A DNA stretch of 64,000 nt, taken from assembly GCA_963826145.1 (NCBI GenBank), contig CAWGVW010000001.1, forward strand, positions 1,674,001 through 1,738,000, written 5' to 3'. This stretch comes from JBGPLJ01 sp963826145 (GTDB taxonomy: Bacteria; Pseudomonadota; Gammaproteobacteria; Steroidobacterales; Steroidobacteraceae). The number at the start of each line of letters is the position of its first letter. The first letter of the stretch is position 1. The notes beneath the pieces were generated by a model. It had not been told where the DNA came from. It ran no database searches and saw nothing but the letters and a program-made list of their open reading frames with translations. This document shows, piece after piece, positions 54,693 through 63,200 of this stretch. Both the position numbers and the translations under genes were made by a program.

Positions 54693-55441
54693 TTCTTCTT
54701 GCTACGCCGTTGGCGGCTGACTTCATACAGCAGCACGCCTGCGGCGACGGACACGTTGAGGCTTGCGACAGTGCCCGAGAGCGGCAGCTTTACGAGGAGA
54801 TCGCAGGTATCTTTCGTGAGCCGGCGCATGCCCTCGCCTTCGCTGCCCATGACGAGAGCGAGCGGTCCGTCGAGCGCCGACTGTTCGGCACTCTCTTGCG
54901 CTTCAGCGTCCGCGCCCACGACCCAGAGTCCAAGCTCCTTGAGCTCCCGAAGACTGCGCGCGAGATTCACGACCGACACGACGGGAATGGCCTCGGCGGC
55001 GCCGGCGGCAACTTTGCGCACGGCCGACGTGACCGGCGCCGCGCGATCCCGCGGAATGACGACGGCATGCGCACCGAATGCGTCCGCGTTTCTCAAACAG
55101 GCGCCGAGATTATGGGGGTCCTGAACGCCGTCGAGGACGAGCACCAGCGGTGCGCCCTCGATCGACTGGATGAGACTCGGCAGGTCGACCTCCGCGAGGT
55201 CGAGCGAGGCCCGCACTTCGGCGAGCACGCCCTGATGAACGGCGCCGCGGGCGAGTTCATCGAGCCGGTCACCACTTGTTTCCCCGACTGGGAGTCGGTG
55301 GGTCTCGGCGAGCGCGAGCAATTCCTGCACTTTGCGATCTTCACGGCCGCTCAGGACCCAGAGCTTGGCAATGCGGCCTGGATTACGCGTGATGAGCGCG
55401 CGCACTGCGTGCATGCCGTAGACGATTCGATTCGAATCCAT
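54689..55441 (-). CDS. rlmB: 23S rRNA (guanosine2251-2'-O)-methyltransferase RlmB
   Basis: 250 aa: N-terminal L30e-like RNA-binding domain (GMHAVRALI) and SPOUT domain with LVLDGVQDPHNLGACLRNAD, VMGSEGEGMRRLTKDTCD and LPLSGTVASLNVSVAAGVLL. The Gm2251 assignment follows from its position after rnr, as in E. coli, and strong motif agreement. Confidence 0.94.
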   Translation of the reverse strand: MDSNRIVYGMHAVRALITRNPGRIAKLWVLSGREDRKVQELLALAETHRLPVGETSGDRLDELARGAVHQGVLAEVRASLDLAEVDLPSLIQSIEGAPLVLVLDGVQDPHNLGACLRNADAFGAHAVVIPRDRAAPVTSAVRKVAAGAAEAIPVVSVVNLARSLRELKELGLWVVGADAEAQESAEQSALDGPLALVMGSEGEGMRRLTKDTCDLLVKLPLSGTVASLNVSVAAGVLLYEVSRQRRSKKK

Positions 55442-55444
55442 GCT

Positions 55445-57664
55445 TCAGCCTCTGCGGCGACGGCTCTTCGCCGGATGCGCGCGGCCAGGTGTCCCCGCGT
55501 CCGCCACCTCGAAATCGACCTGCCGCTCGTCGAGATCGACCTTCACTACCCGCACGCGGATACGCTGCCCAAGCTGGTAGCGGCGCTTGCCGCGTTGACC
55601 ACACCAGGCAAGCAACCGATCGTCGATGTAGTAGTCATCGTCGCGCAGGGAGCTCACATGCACCAGGCCGTCGATCTGGAGCGCCGTGATCTGGGCGAAG
55701 AAACCGAAATCGACGACGCCCGTAATCGTTGCGTCGAACTCCTCGCCGAGGTGCCGGCGCAGGTATTCGCACTTGAGGTATTGCTGCACGCCGCGCATCG
55801 CTTCGTCTGCCCGCCGCTCCTTGGATGAGCACTCACGGCCGAGGCCATCCATGCGTCCAGGCCCGTACACGAAATCGCCGGCATGCCCGCCGGCGATGGC
55901 GTGCTTGATCGCGCGATGCACGACGAGGTCCGGGTAGCGGCGAATGGGCGAAGTGAAGTGAGCGTACTCGGTCAGTGCAAGGCCGAAATGGCCGATATTG
56001 GCTGGCTGGTACATCGCCTGCTGCTGCGAGCGGATGATGAGGGACTCGATGAACGCTGCATCCTCGCGGCCCCCGATTTTCGCAGCGACTTCCTGCAGGT
56101 CCCGCGTTTCGAGGCTTTCGGGCAGCTTCACGCCGATCCCGAGCGCCGCGAGCGACTTCTGCAGCTCCGCGATCTTTCGCGACTCCGGCTCGCCATGCAC
56201 CCGGTAAAGGCACGGCAACTTGTGCTTGCGGAGAAACCCGGCCGCCGCAACGTTCGCCGCGATCATGCATTCCTCGACCAGCTTGTGCGCATCGTTCCGC
56301 GGCAGCGCGACGAGGTCGAGCACCTCGCCACCATCGCCGAGCCGCGGCTTGATTTCGGGGGCATCGAAATCGAGCGCACCGCGGTCATGACGTGCCTTGC
56401 GCAGCGCCCGGAAGACCTCGCGCAAGCGTTCGATTTCAGGCCGCAGGCGTTCGTGCGGCCCTCCAACCTTGCCGTCCAGCATCGCGCCGACTTCGGTGTA
56501 TGTGAGGCGGGCCGCGGAATGCATCAGCGCATTGCGAAACCCGCTGCGCGTGATTTTTCCGCGTGGACTCACGTGCATTTCGCAGGCAACACACAGGCGT
56601 GGCACGTCCGGCTTCAGCGAACACAAGCCGTTCGAGAGCTTCTCCGGCAGCATCGGGATCACGCGATCCGGAAAGTACACGGAGGTCGCTCGCTCGAGCG
56701 CCGCATCGTCGAGCGCGCCGCCGGCGGCCACGTAGTGCGCCACGTCGGCGATCGCGACGATCAGGCGCCAGCCCTCGCCGGCCGGCTCGCAATACACGGC
56801 GTCATCGAAGTCGCGCGCATCGTCGCCATCGATGGTCACGAGCTTCAGCATCGTCAGATCCCAACGATCGGCGGCGGGTGCGGGTGAAACCTTGTCGGGC
56901 CAAGCCTCAGCCTCGCGCATTGCCGCATCCGGGAACTCGGTCGGCAGGGCCTGCGCAACGATCGCGAGCTCGGCGGCGAAAGCCGCGGGCCGCGACGCTT
57001 CCAGGCGACGCAGGACTCTGCCAATCGGCAAGGCATCGGCGCGCGGTTGCTCAGTGATCTCAACTTCCACCCAGTCGCCGTCACGCGTTCCGTTGCGGTA
57101 TGCCGGCGGAATGGCGACCCGATGCACGAATCTTGGATCTTCCGGAATCACGACGGCGAGCTCGCCTTCATCACGCAAACGCCCGGCGATTCGAAGCGTG
57201 CCGCGCGTGAGCACTTTCGCGATCATGCCCTCGGGGCGACCCTTCGAGTCCCAGCGCACGATGCGCACGGCAGCGCGATCCCGAGGGAAGAGTCCGAGCA
57301 TCTGGCGATGTGAAAGGAAGATGTCGGGCGCACCTTTGTCGGGCCGCAGGAAGCCGAAGCCGTCTTTGTGACCGAGCACGGTGCCTTCGATGGCCTCCGC
57401 AGTGAGCGCCGGGGAATATTCGTGCTCGCGGTTGACGATCAGCGAACCATCCCGCGTCATGGCGGTGAGGCGCTTCACGAGCGCGGACTTGAGCGGTGCC
57501 TTGCGGATCTCGAGGCGCCGCGCGAGCAACTCGGCCGCGAGGGGCCGGCGGGCCGCGTGCAGTTCCTCGAGCAGCATTTCGCGGCTCGGAATGGGGTCGG
57601 CGTACCGGCCGCTCTCACGTTCGTGATGCGGGTCGCGGTCGCGCCAGTGTTGGGTCTTTTTCAT
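55445..57664 (-). CDS. rnr: Ribonuclease R
   Basis: 3'-5' exoribonuclease of 739 aa that digests structured RNA. Order: HTH region (20-85), cold-shock domains, RNB domain with TIDGDDARDFDDAVYCEPAG (catalytic aspartates), then S1 domain and a basic tail (AHPAKSRRRRG). I choose ATG 57664 (MKKTQHWRDRDPHHERE); an in-frame TTG at 57685 would add seven residues and neither has a good Shine-Dalgarno. Heads the rnr-rlmB-cysQ unit. Confidence 0.96.
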   Translation of the reverse strand: MKKTQHWRDRDPHHERESGRYADPIPSREMLLEELHAARRPLAAELLARRLEIRKAPLKSALVKRLTAMTRDGSLIVNREHEYSPALTAEAIEGTVLGHKDGFGFLRPDKGAPDIFLSHRQMLGLFPRDRAAVRIVRWDSKGRPEGMIAKVLTRGTLRIAGRLRDEGELAVVIPEDPRFVHRVAIPPAYRNGTRDGDWVEVEITEQPRADALPIGRVLRRLEASRPAAFAAELAIVAQALPTEFPDAAMREAEAWPDKVSPAPAADRWDLTMLKLVTIDGDDARDFDDAVYCEPAGEGWRLIVAIADVAHYVAAGGALDDAALERATSVYFPDRVIPMLPEKLSNGLCSLKPDVPRLCVACEMHVSPRGKITRSGFRNALMHSAARLTYTEVGAMLDGKVGGPHERLRPEIERLREVFRALRKARHDRGALDFDAPEIKPRLGDGGEVLDLVALPRNDAHKLVEECMIAANVAAAGFLRKHKLPCLYRVHGEPESRKIAELQKSLAALGIGVKLPESLETRDLQEVAAKIGGREDAAFIESLIIRSQQQAMYQPANIGHFGLALTEYAHFTSPIRRYPDLVVHRAIKHAIAGGHAGDFVYGPGRMDGLGRECSSKERRADEAMRGVQQYLKCEYLRRHLGEEFDATITGVVDFGFFAQITALQIDGLVHVSSLRDDDYYIDDRLLAWCGQRGKRRYQLGQRIRVRVVKVDLDERQVDFEVADAGTPGRAHPAKSRRRRG

Positions 57665-57752
57665 TCGTTGGCTTTGGATTGACAAGGTGGGAGGGGGTCC
57701 GTAATGTTCGGCGCCCTCGCAGGCGACGGCCCTCTCGGATTTCTAACATCCT

Positions 57753-57837
<85 letters not shown>

Positions 57838-58003
57838 TTAGAACTCAATAAAATCAATAATATATTATCTCTTCTTGCCGCATTTGTTATATCGGTTTTG
57901 CGCCACGCGCGGACGGCATTCTACTCGGGACAGGCACGCGACACCTATATAAGGTGTTGGTAGAAAAGCCGAGTCTGCGATTCTGGGGAGCCCACAAGAA
58001 ATC
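57838..58003. other. AT-rich intergenic region with small palindrome
   Basis: Bases 57838-57900 are far more AT-rich than the window (AATAATATATTATC), directly after tRNA-Leu. Further on, ACACCT-ATATA-AGGTGT (57941-57957) is a perfect 6-bp inverted repeat and possible operator for the downstream cluster. No repeat of the tRNA 3' end is seen nearby, so an integration site is not supported. Confidence 0.5.
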
Positions 58004-58808
58004 ATGACTGCGCATCTGATTGAGCGGCGTCGCGTCCTGCAGGGCCTGATCGCGGCGGCTCTTCCACTCGGCACATTTTCCTGCGCGTCGGATACCAAGG
58101 GCCCGCTCGTGGTCGATCGTATCCCTTGGTCATCGGTCTGGCGCCGTGATCATGGTGCGCACTGACTCGCCGTACCAGCACTTCCGCCAGCTCGCCGGCA
58201 AACGCATCGCCATTCCGAGCCGATTCGCGGTCGACTTCCTGTTCCTCAGAAAGATGCTCGCGCAGGGGAACATGACGCCGAAGGACGTTCAGATCGTGGA
58301 GATGCCGCCGCCCGACATGCCGGCAGCGCTATACGCGAATGCCGTCGACGCGTACTGCACCGGAGAGCCTTTCGGAGCGGCGGCACAGCGAGCAGGCTAT
58401 GCGCGGCCACTTCGCATGACCCGCGACGAGTGGCGCAACTACATCTGCTGCGTGCTGACGGTACGCGAGGAGCTGATCCAAGCGAACGCGCCGCTGGTGC
58501 AGGATCTTGTCAACCAAGTGCTAGGCGCGGGCCTGTGGCTCGACACGCAGCAGTCGAACCGGGACAAGGCCGTGGCGATCGCTGCCGGGCGCGACTTCTT
58601 CAATCAGGATCCGAACATCCTGCGGTTCGTGATGGAGAACCCGACGGACCGCGTGACCTACGGCGACCTGCGCATGATCCGCTCGGAATTCGACGAGCTC
58701 ATGCAGCTCTCGATCGAGGCGGGAACGATCAAGCATGCGATTTCCTACGAGACCTATGTCGACGAACGCTTTGCCCGGAATGCGAAGCCCGCGGTGATTC
58801 CGCTGTGA
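58004..58808 (+). pseudogene. Disrupted NrtA/SsuA-type ABC transporter substrate-binding protein
   Basis: The first part (58004-58165) encodes a Tat/lipoprotein-like signal (ERRRVLQGLIAAALPLGTFS) and stops after 53 codons. From about 58104 a different frame resumes the family sequence (SLGHRSGAVIMVRTDSPY), continuing through GKRIAIPSRFAVDFLFLRKM, VEMPPPDMPAALYANAVDAY and CTGEPFGAAAQRAGYARPLR to 58808. About 60-90 residues of the mature N-lobe are missing at the junction (about 58095-58115), so the deletion is out of frame. The remaining frame can start at GTG 58146 (220 aa) but would lack a signal peptide and half of one lobe. Overlaps the SCO gene as GTGA. Confidence 0.82.
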
Positions 58809-59395
58809 CACCGGACAAGCCAGAGGCGCTTCTGCTGGCTCTTGCGTTGCTGATCGGAGTTGCGATCGCCGCTGCCGATGCGCCCGCCCTGAAGGCCGGC
58901 GTCTTCACGCCGGCACGCCAGGCGCCGAATTTCTCGCTAACGGGATCGGACGGCACCGAGCTCAATTTGAGTCGCTATCGCGGGAAAGTGGTCATCGTGG
59001 CATTTGGCTTCACCTCCTGTCCCGACGTCTGCCCGGTCACGCTTGCGACGCTGGCTCAGGCGCGCAGGAAACTCGGCTCGCTGGCCGGGGAATTGCAGGT
59101 GGTCTACGTCACCGTCGATCCGGATCGCGACGACGCCGCCAAGATGCGTAGCTACCTCGCCCGCTTCGATGCGACGTTCATGGGCGGGACAGGTCCTGCA
59201 GATCGGCTCGCAGCGGTGCGTGAAGAATATGGAATCATCGCGACGAAACGCATCGTCGGCGACAGCTACCTGATGGCGCATTCGTCGTCCACGTATCTCA
59301 TCGATCGTGACGGAAGGCTCCGCGCGCTGATGCCGTATGGGCACTCGGCCGATGACTACGTGCACGACCTGCGGATTCTGCTGGCCGAGTCATGA
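58805..59395 (+). CDS. SCO1/SenC family copper chaperone
   Basis: 196-aa thioredoxin-fold protein with an N-terminal signal/anchor (about 8-26). The copper ligands are intact: Cys-x3-Cys in FGFTSCPDVCPVTL and His in LMAHSSSTYLID. SCO proteins metallate the CuA centre of cytochrome oxidase or act as thiol reductases. GTG start overlaps the binding-protein frame; stop overlaps the cupredoxin gene (ATGA). Being inside an ABC-importer operon is unusual and suggests a copper-linked role for the cluster. Confidence 0.92.
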   Translation: MTPDKPEALLLALALLIGVAIAAADAPALKAGVFTPARQAPNFSLTGSDGTELNLSRYRGKVVIVAFGFTSCPDVCPVTLATLAQARRKLGSLAGELQVVYVTVDPDRDDAAKMRSYLARFDATFMGGTGPADRLAAVREEYGIIATKRIVGDSYLMAHSSSTYLIDRDGRLRALMPYGHSADDYVHDLRILLAES

Positions 59396-59817
59396 GTGCA
59401 ATTCGCAGACGCTGGCTCTCGCTGCTCGTCGCCGCAGTGATGCTCGCCCCGGTGGCTTGGGCGGGGTTTGCGCCGATCACGTCTGCGTCGAACGAGGCCG
59501 TGTTCGAAATACCGAAGGGGACCTGGGCGCGGCGCAAGTCGGGCAGCATGGTCGAAATCCTGCCGTCCGAAATTCGCCTCACGCTGGGGCTTCAGGATGT
59601 GCTCGTACTGCGAAACCTCGATGACGTGCCGCAGATTTTCGGACCGACGCTGATGATGCCTGGCCAGAGTTTCCGGCTGCCGTTTGAAGTGGCGTCGAGC
59701 TACACCTTTGCCTGCACGGCGCACCTGAGCGGACAGATGACCATAGTAGTCGACCCGAAACCCGAATCGCCGTGGGCGCGCATCCGGTGGCGCGTGAGTC
59801 GCCTCTTGCACGCATAA
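59392..59817 (+). CDS. Exported cupredoxin-like protein
   Basis: 141 aa with signal peptide (1-24). A plastocyanin-like C-terminal copper loop is visible: Cys108-x2-His111-x4-Met116 in FACTAHLSGQMTIVV. The upstream histidine expected near VPxxFGP is Gln81 (DDVPQIFGP), so the copper site may be altered, or another residue serves; I do not know whether Gln is normal in this subfamily. Coupled to the SCO gene, its likely metal donor. Confidence 0.8.
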   Translation: MSAIRRRWLSLLVAAVMLAPVAWAGFAPITSASNEAVFEIPKGTWARRKSGSMVEILPSEIRLTLGLQDVLVLRNLDDVPQIFGPTLMMPGQSFRLPFEVASSYTFACTAHLSGQMTIVVDPKPESPWARIRWRVSRLLHA

Positions 59818-59839
59818 TCCGGGCAACACACCTTCAGGG

Positions 59840-60604
59840 ATGATGCGGATGAAGTTTACGCAAGTACTGCCCTCTCTGACCGTCATCGCGGTGCTGATCA
59901 CCGTTTGGTGGGTGGCGGTCATCGCGACGGGCAGTGTCATCTTCCCGACGCCGTGGCAAGTCGTCACGGGAGCGATGGAGCTGATTCGCGATGGCACGCT
60001 GTGGCAACACATCGGCGCATCGCTCTTTCGCGTATCGACCGGATTCCTGCTAGCCGTCGCCTTCGCCGTGCCGGTGGGCCTGTGGATGGGATAGGTGCGT
60101 GGCGCGTTCGTAACGCTCAATCCTATCTTCCAGATGCTGCGGCCGATCTCGCCAATCGCCTGGATCCCGATCGCCATACTCTGGTTCGGCGTCGGTGACG
60201 CATCGCCGATCTATCTCATTTTCATTTCGTCCGTGTTTCCCATGGTCGTGCAGACGACGGTCGGCGTGCACACCATCGAGCGACGCTACTTGCGCGCTGC
60301 CGGCAACTTCGGGGTATCGCGTTATACGCTCTTTCGCCAGGTGGTCATTCCCGCGGTGCTGCCGCAGATCATCGTCGGGATGCGGATCGGCCTGGGCGTT
60401 GCCTGGCTCGTGGTCGTTGCGGCCGAGATGATCGCGCTGCGCTCGGGGCTCGGCTATCTCATCATCGATTCGCGCAACGCCGGCAATCGCTACGACCTCG
60501 TCATTGCAGGCATGGTCATCATCGGACTGATCGGCTTGCTGCTCGACGGGACCATGCGGCTCCTCGAGCGACTCAAGTCGGTGCAGTGGCGCTATGCCCG
60601 CTAA
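59840..60604 (+). pseudogene. ABC transporter permease interrupted by an in-frame amber codon
   Basis: Permease of the NrtB/SsuC type. The reading frame is continuous except for TAG at 60092-60094 after VPVGLWMG; homologues usually read a residue such as Trp there (TGG to TAG would be a single change). Together both parts give about 254 codons, the normal length, with six hydrophobic segments. The EAA-like loop ERRYLRAAGNFGVSRYTLFR is intact in the second part. Readthrough or an internal start at GTG 60095 cannot be excluded, but a functional full permease is unlikely. AGGGA precedes ATGs at 59840-59851. Confidence 0.82.
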
Positions 60605-61349
60605 GATCGTCGTCACGGGCGTCAGCAAGGAGTATCCGTCCGACAGCGGAGCGCTGCGGGTCCTCAAGGACATCAGCTTCTCCGTCAACGACGGAGAGAC
60701 GGTCGCGATAGTCGGACCTTCCGGCTGTGGCAAGTCGACATTGTTAAGCATCGTCGCCGGCTTCGAGCGTCCGGACGGCGGCGCCGTTGCCGTCGATGGC
60801 CGGCCAACCGAAGAGCCGAGCTCGAAGGGCATTCTGATTTCCCAGCAGGGCTCGGTCTTTCCGTGGCTCACCGTGCAGCAGAACCTGATGTTCGGGCTCA
60901 ACGGCCACGTGCACGATGACAAAGCGGCACTTGCCGATCACTACGCAGCGATGGTCGGCTTGCGCGGCTTCGAGTCGAGCTACCCGCACGAGCTTTCGGG
61001 CGGAATGCTGAAGCGTGCCGAGCTGGCGCGTGCTCTCGTCGTGAAGCCGGAAATCCTCTACATGGACGAGCCGTTCTCGGCGCTCAATGCGCTCATGAAC
61101 CTGCGCATGCGCAACGAACTGCTGCGGGTCCTCGGCGAAGAGCGGCACACCGTGCTGCTCGTGACGCACGATGTCGAGGAAGCGATACATCTCGCCGATC
61201 GCATCCTCGTGCTCTCCCCTCGCCCGGCAACCGTACAGGCATCCTTTCACGTGCCGTTCGCACATCCGCGGCGCCTCTCGAGCCCGGAGGCGCAGGCGAT
61301 GCGGGTGGCGATTCTGCGGGAGCTTGGAGTCGACAGCCTGCCTGCGTGA
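60594..61349 (+). CDS. ABC transporter ATP-binding protein (nitrate/sulfonate/taurine type)
   Basis: 251 aa, uninterrupted. Walker A GPSGCGKST, Q loop SQQGSVFPWLTVQQN, signature HELSGGMLKRAELARAL, Walker B ILYMDEPFSALNAL and His switch VTHDVEEAIHLAD. The D-loop Asp of the usual SALDAL is Asn. Start overlaps the permease end by 11 nt. It would energise the neighbouring permease, which is broken; it may be non-functional or serve another permease. Confidence 0.92.
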   Translation: MPAKIVVTGVSKEYPSDSGALRVLKDISFSVNDGETVAIVGPSGCGKSTLLSIVAGFERPDGGAVAVDGRPTEEPSSKGILISQQGSVFPWLTVQQNLMFGLNGHVHDDKAALADHYAAMVGLRGFESSYPHELSGGMLKRAELARALVVKPEILYMDEPFSALNALMNLRMRNELLRVLGEERHTVLLVTHDVEEAIHLADRILVLSPRPATVQASFHVPFAHPRRLSSPEAQAMRVAILRELGVDSLPA

Positions 61350-61365
61350 GCGCGCGAGCCGCACT

Positions 61366-62127
61366 TCAGCGCGCGTGCCCCGTGAACGTGCGCAGCGCTG
61401 GATTCGTGTGATCGGGCATGGCAAGCGCCGCCTTTACCCCTGGCCTCGCCTTCATCCGCTCGACCCACTCGAGCAGCCGCGGCGCGCGCGCTTTCGCATT
61501 CATCTCGGGAAAGAGCCGATCGAGCGCGAGGCCGCAATGGGACAGGAAATTGATATCCGCGAGCGTGAACATATCGCCCGCGAGCCACGGCGCCTGCGCG
61601 AGCTGCTTCTCCACCTTGTCGACGGCCACCTCGACCTTGCGCGTCGCATTGGCAAGGTCCGCCTCGCTGAACCCTGACCGCGCGGTGCGCCATTTTTCAC
61701 GTTGCTCATGCAGGGGTATGCGGGCGAGGAGCTTCTCGAACTCTCCCGCCTCCACCGAGCGTGCGATGACGCCCACCATGCGGTGCCAGCCGTGCATCGA
61801 AACATAGTTCATGACGTGCTCGTCGACGAACTTGTTCCAGTAGCGCATCCGCGCCTTGCCGGCCGGGTCCGCAGGTCGCAAGGCTTGTGTTTCAGGGAAG
61901 GCATCTTCGAGATACTCGTTGATCACCGTCGTGTGCGTGACGATGGTGCCATCGTGATCGAGGACCGGCACCTGTCCTTCCGGATTGATAGCGACGAACC
62001 AGGGCTGGTGCTGTTCGAACTTGTGCAGGTCGACGTAAACGCTCTTGAAGTCGAGTCCCTTCTCCTTGAGCGGTATCAGGCTCTTCAGCGAATTCGCGAT
62101 CGGCTCTGCGTGGTAGAGCGTCAGCAC
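61366..62127 (-). CDS. Glutathione S-transferase, LigF (beta-etherase)-like
   Basis: 253 aa. N-terminal thioredoxin fold: LYHAEPIANSLKSLIPLKEK, KFEQHQPWFVAINPEGQVPV and TTVINEYLEDAFPET. This resembles lignin beta-aryl etherase LigF more than housekeeping GSTs, with an all-helical C-domain. Substrate is unproven. GTG 62127 is chosen because GAGGAA lies 6 nt upstream and it starts the fold. Convergent with the ABC ATPase; the 157-nt gap to the divergent CmcJ gene shows no clear signal. Confidence 0.85.
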   Translation of the reverse strand: MLTLYHAEPIANSLKSLIPLKEKGLDFKSVYVDLHKFEQHQPWFVAINPEGQVPVLDHDGTIVTHTTVINEYLEDAFPETQALRPADPAGKARMRYWNKFVDEHVMNYVSMHGWHRMVGVIARSVEAGEFEKLLARIPLHEQREKWRTARSGFSEADLANATRKVEVAVDKVEKQLAQAPWLAGDMFTLADINFLSHCGLALDRLFPEMNAKARAPRLLEWVERMKARPGVKAALAMPDHTNPALRTFTGHAR

Positions 62128-62284
62128 GGGTATTTCCTCGGCCGCCGGGTGTCGATGATCGTATCGTAACTGCCGCTGCCCGCCCGAACCCGAGCCAGAG
62201 CGAACACGCGGTCGATCTGCAGCGAACGCAGGCCCGCGCAACCGGCATGCGATTTGGCTACCGACTCGCTATGATCGTCGCGTC

Positions 62285-63199
62285 ATGGCGGCGGAACTGC
62301 AAAACTCACAATGGGCCGACGAGGATGGCGCGCGGTGTGTCGATGCGCAGATCGCCTATCTCGTAAGCGACCCCGGCGTAAATCGCCGCTTCGTCGCCGC
62401 CGGCGTCGAAATCAATACGGGGCGCTACCAGCCGTTCGCGGTGAAGGTGCGTGACGCGCGGCCGTTCGAGGGACGCATCAAGCTCGACAGTCACGGGTTT
62501 CAATTGTGCCGCCTGCCCTCGCGCATCGCCGATTTCATGGACCGTTCCGCAGTGGATGCGCATTACGCCGGGGAGGTCGCCGACGGCGTGCGCTCGGTGA
62601 CCGGCGCGTCACGCGTCGCCCCGATGAGCTGGATGGTGCGCACGTCGGGCGACCTGTCGAAGTTCGAGCGCCGTACGGTCGGCTACGCCCACCAGGGCGG
62701 CGTTCAGCCGCCGGCCGCCGAAGCGCACGTTGATTTCGCACCGCCCCAGGCGCACCGCCTCGCGCAGGGTCTCTATGAAAAGCAGGCGCCCGGTGGACCC
62801 GGCTACCGGCGCTTTATTTGCGGGAGCTTCTGGCGCGCATTTTCCGAGCCGCCGCAGGATTGGCCGCTCGCGGTATGCGATGGCCGCAGTCTCGACGCCG
62901 ACGAAGGCGTGACCAACACGCTGGTCATCGTCGATTCGCTGCCGATACCCGAAGCCGCAGTTGCCCCGATACCCGGCGAAGAATTGCTGCCGGCCGCGTC
63001 GATCTTTCGCTACAGCCCGCGGCATCGATGGTGGTATTTCCCGAAGATGACACGCGATGAGGTGCTGCTCGTCAAATTCTACGATTCCGACCATTCCGTG
63101 GCCTGGCGCGCTCCGCACACTGCCTTTCATGATCCGAGCTTCGCTGACGCCAAGGTTCGCTTCAGCATCGAGCTGCGCTGGGTCGCCTTCTTCGAATAG
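62285..63199 (+). CDS. CmcJ/NvfI family oxidoreductase
   Basis: 304 aa. The family's motifs are clear: AEAHVDFAPPQAHRL, FICGSFWRAFSEPPQDWPLA, VCDGRSLDADEG, and RHRWWYFPKMTRDEVLLVKF, YDSDHSVAWRAPHTAFHDPS. Related fungal proteins (NvfI, AsaB, GA4 desaturase) are Fe(II)/2-oxoglutarate-type oxygenases and CmcJ acts in cephamycin synthesis; bacterial members are mostly uncharacterised. No biosynthetic cluster is seen here, only the divergent LigF-like GST. Convergent with purA (1-nt gap). Confidence 0.85.
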   Translation: MAAELQNSQWADEDGARCVDAQIAYLVSDPGVNRRFVAAGVEINTGRYQPFAVKVRDARPFEGRIKLDSHGFQLCRLPSRIADFMDRSAVDAHYAGEVADGVRSVTGASRVAPMSWMVRTSGDLSKFERRTVGYAHQGGVQPPAAEAHVDFAPPQAHRLAQGLYEKQAPGGPGYRRFICGSFWRAFSEPPQDWPLAVCDGRSLDADEGVTNTLVIVDSLPIPEAAVAPIPGEELLPAASIFRYSPRHRWWYFPKMTRDEVLLVKFYDSDHSVAWRAPHTAFHDPSFADAKVRFSIELRWVAFFE

Positions 63200-63200
63200 C

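Noticed and set aside
57865..58098. 77-codon minus-strand frame after tRNA-Leu
   Set aside because: Covers the AT-rich gap and the antisense of the signal-peptide part of the binding protein; no family resemblance or ribosome site.
58004..58165. Separate 53-aa secreted peptide
   Set aside because: Its first 30 residues are a signal sequence and the rest runs across the deletion junction out of phase; better explained as the 5' stump of the binding-protein gene.
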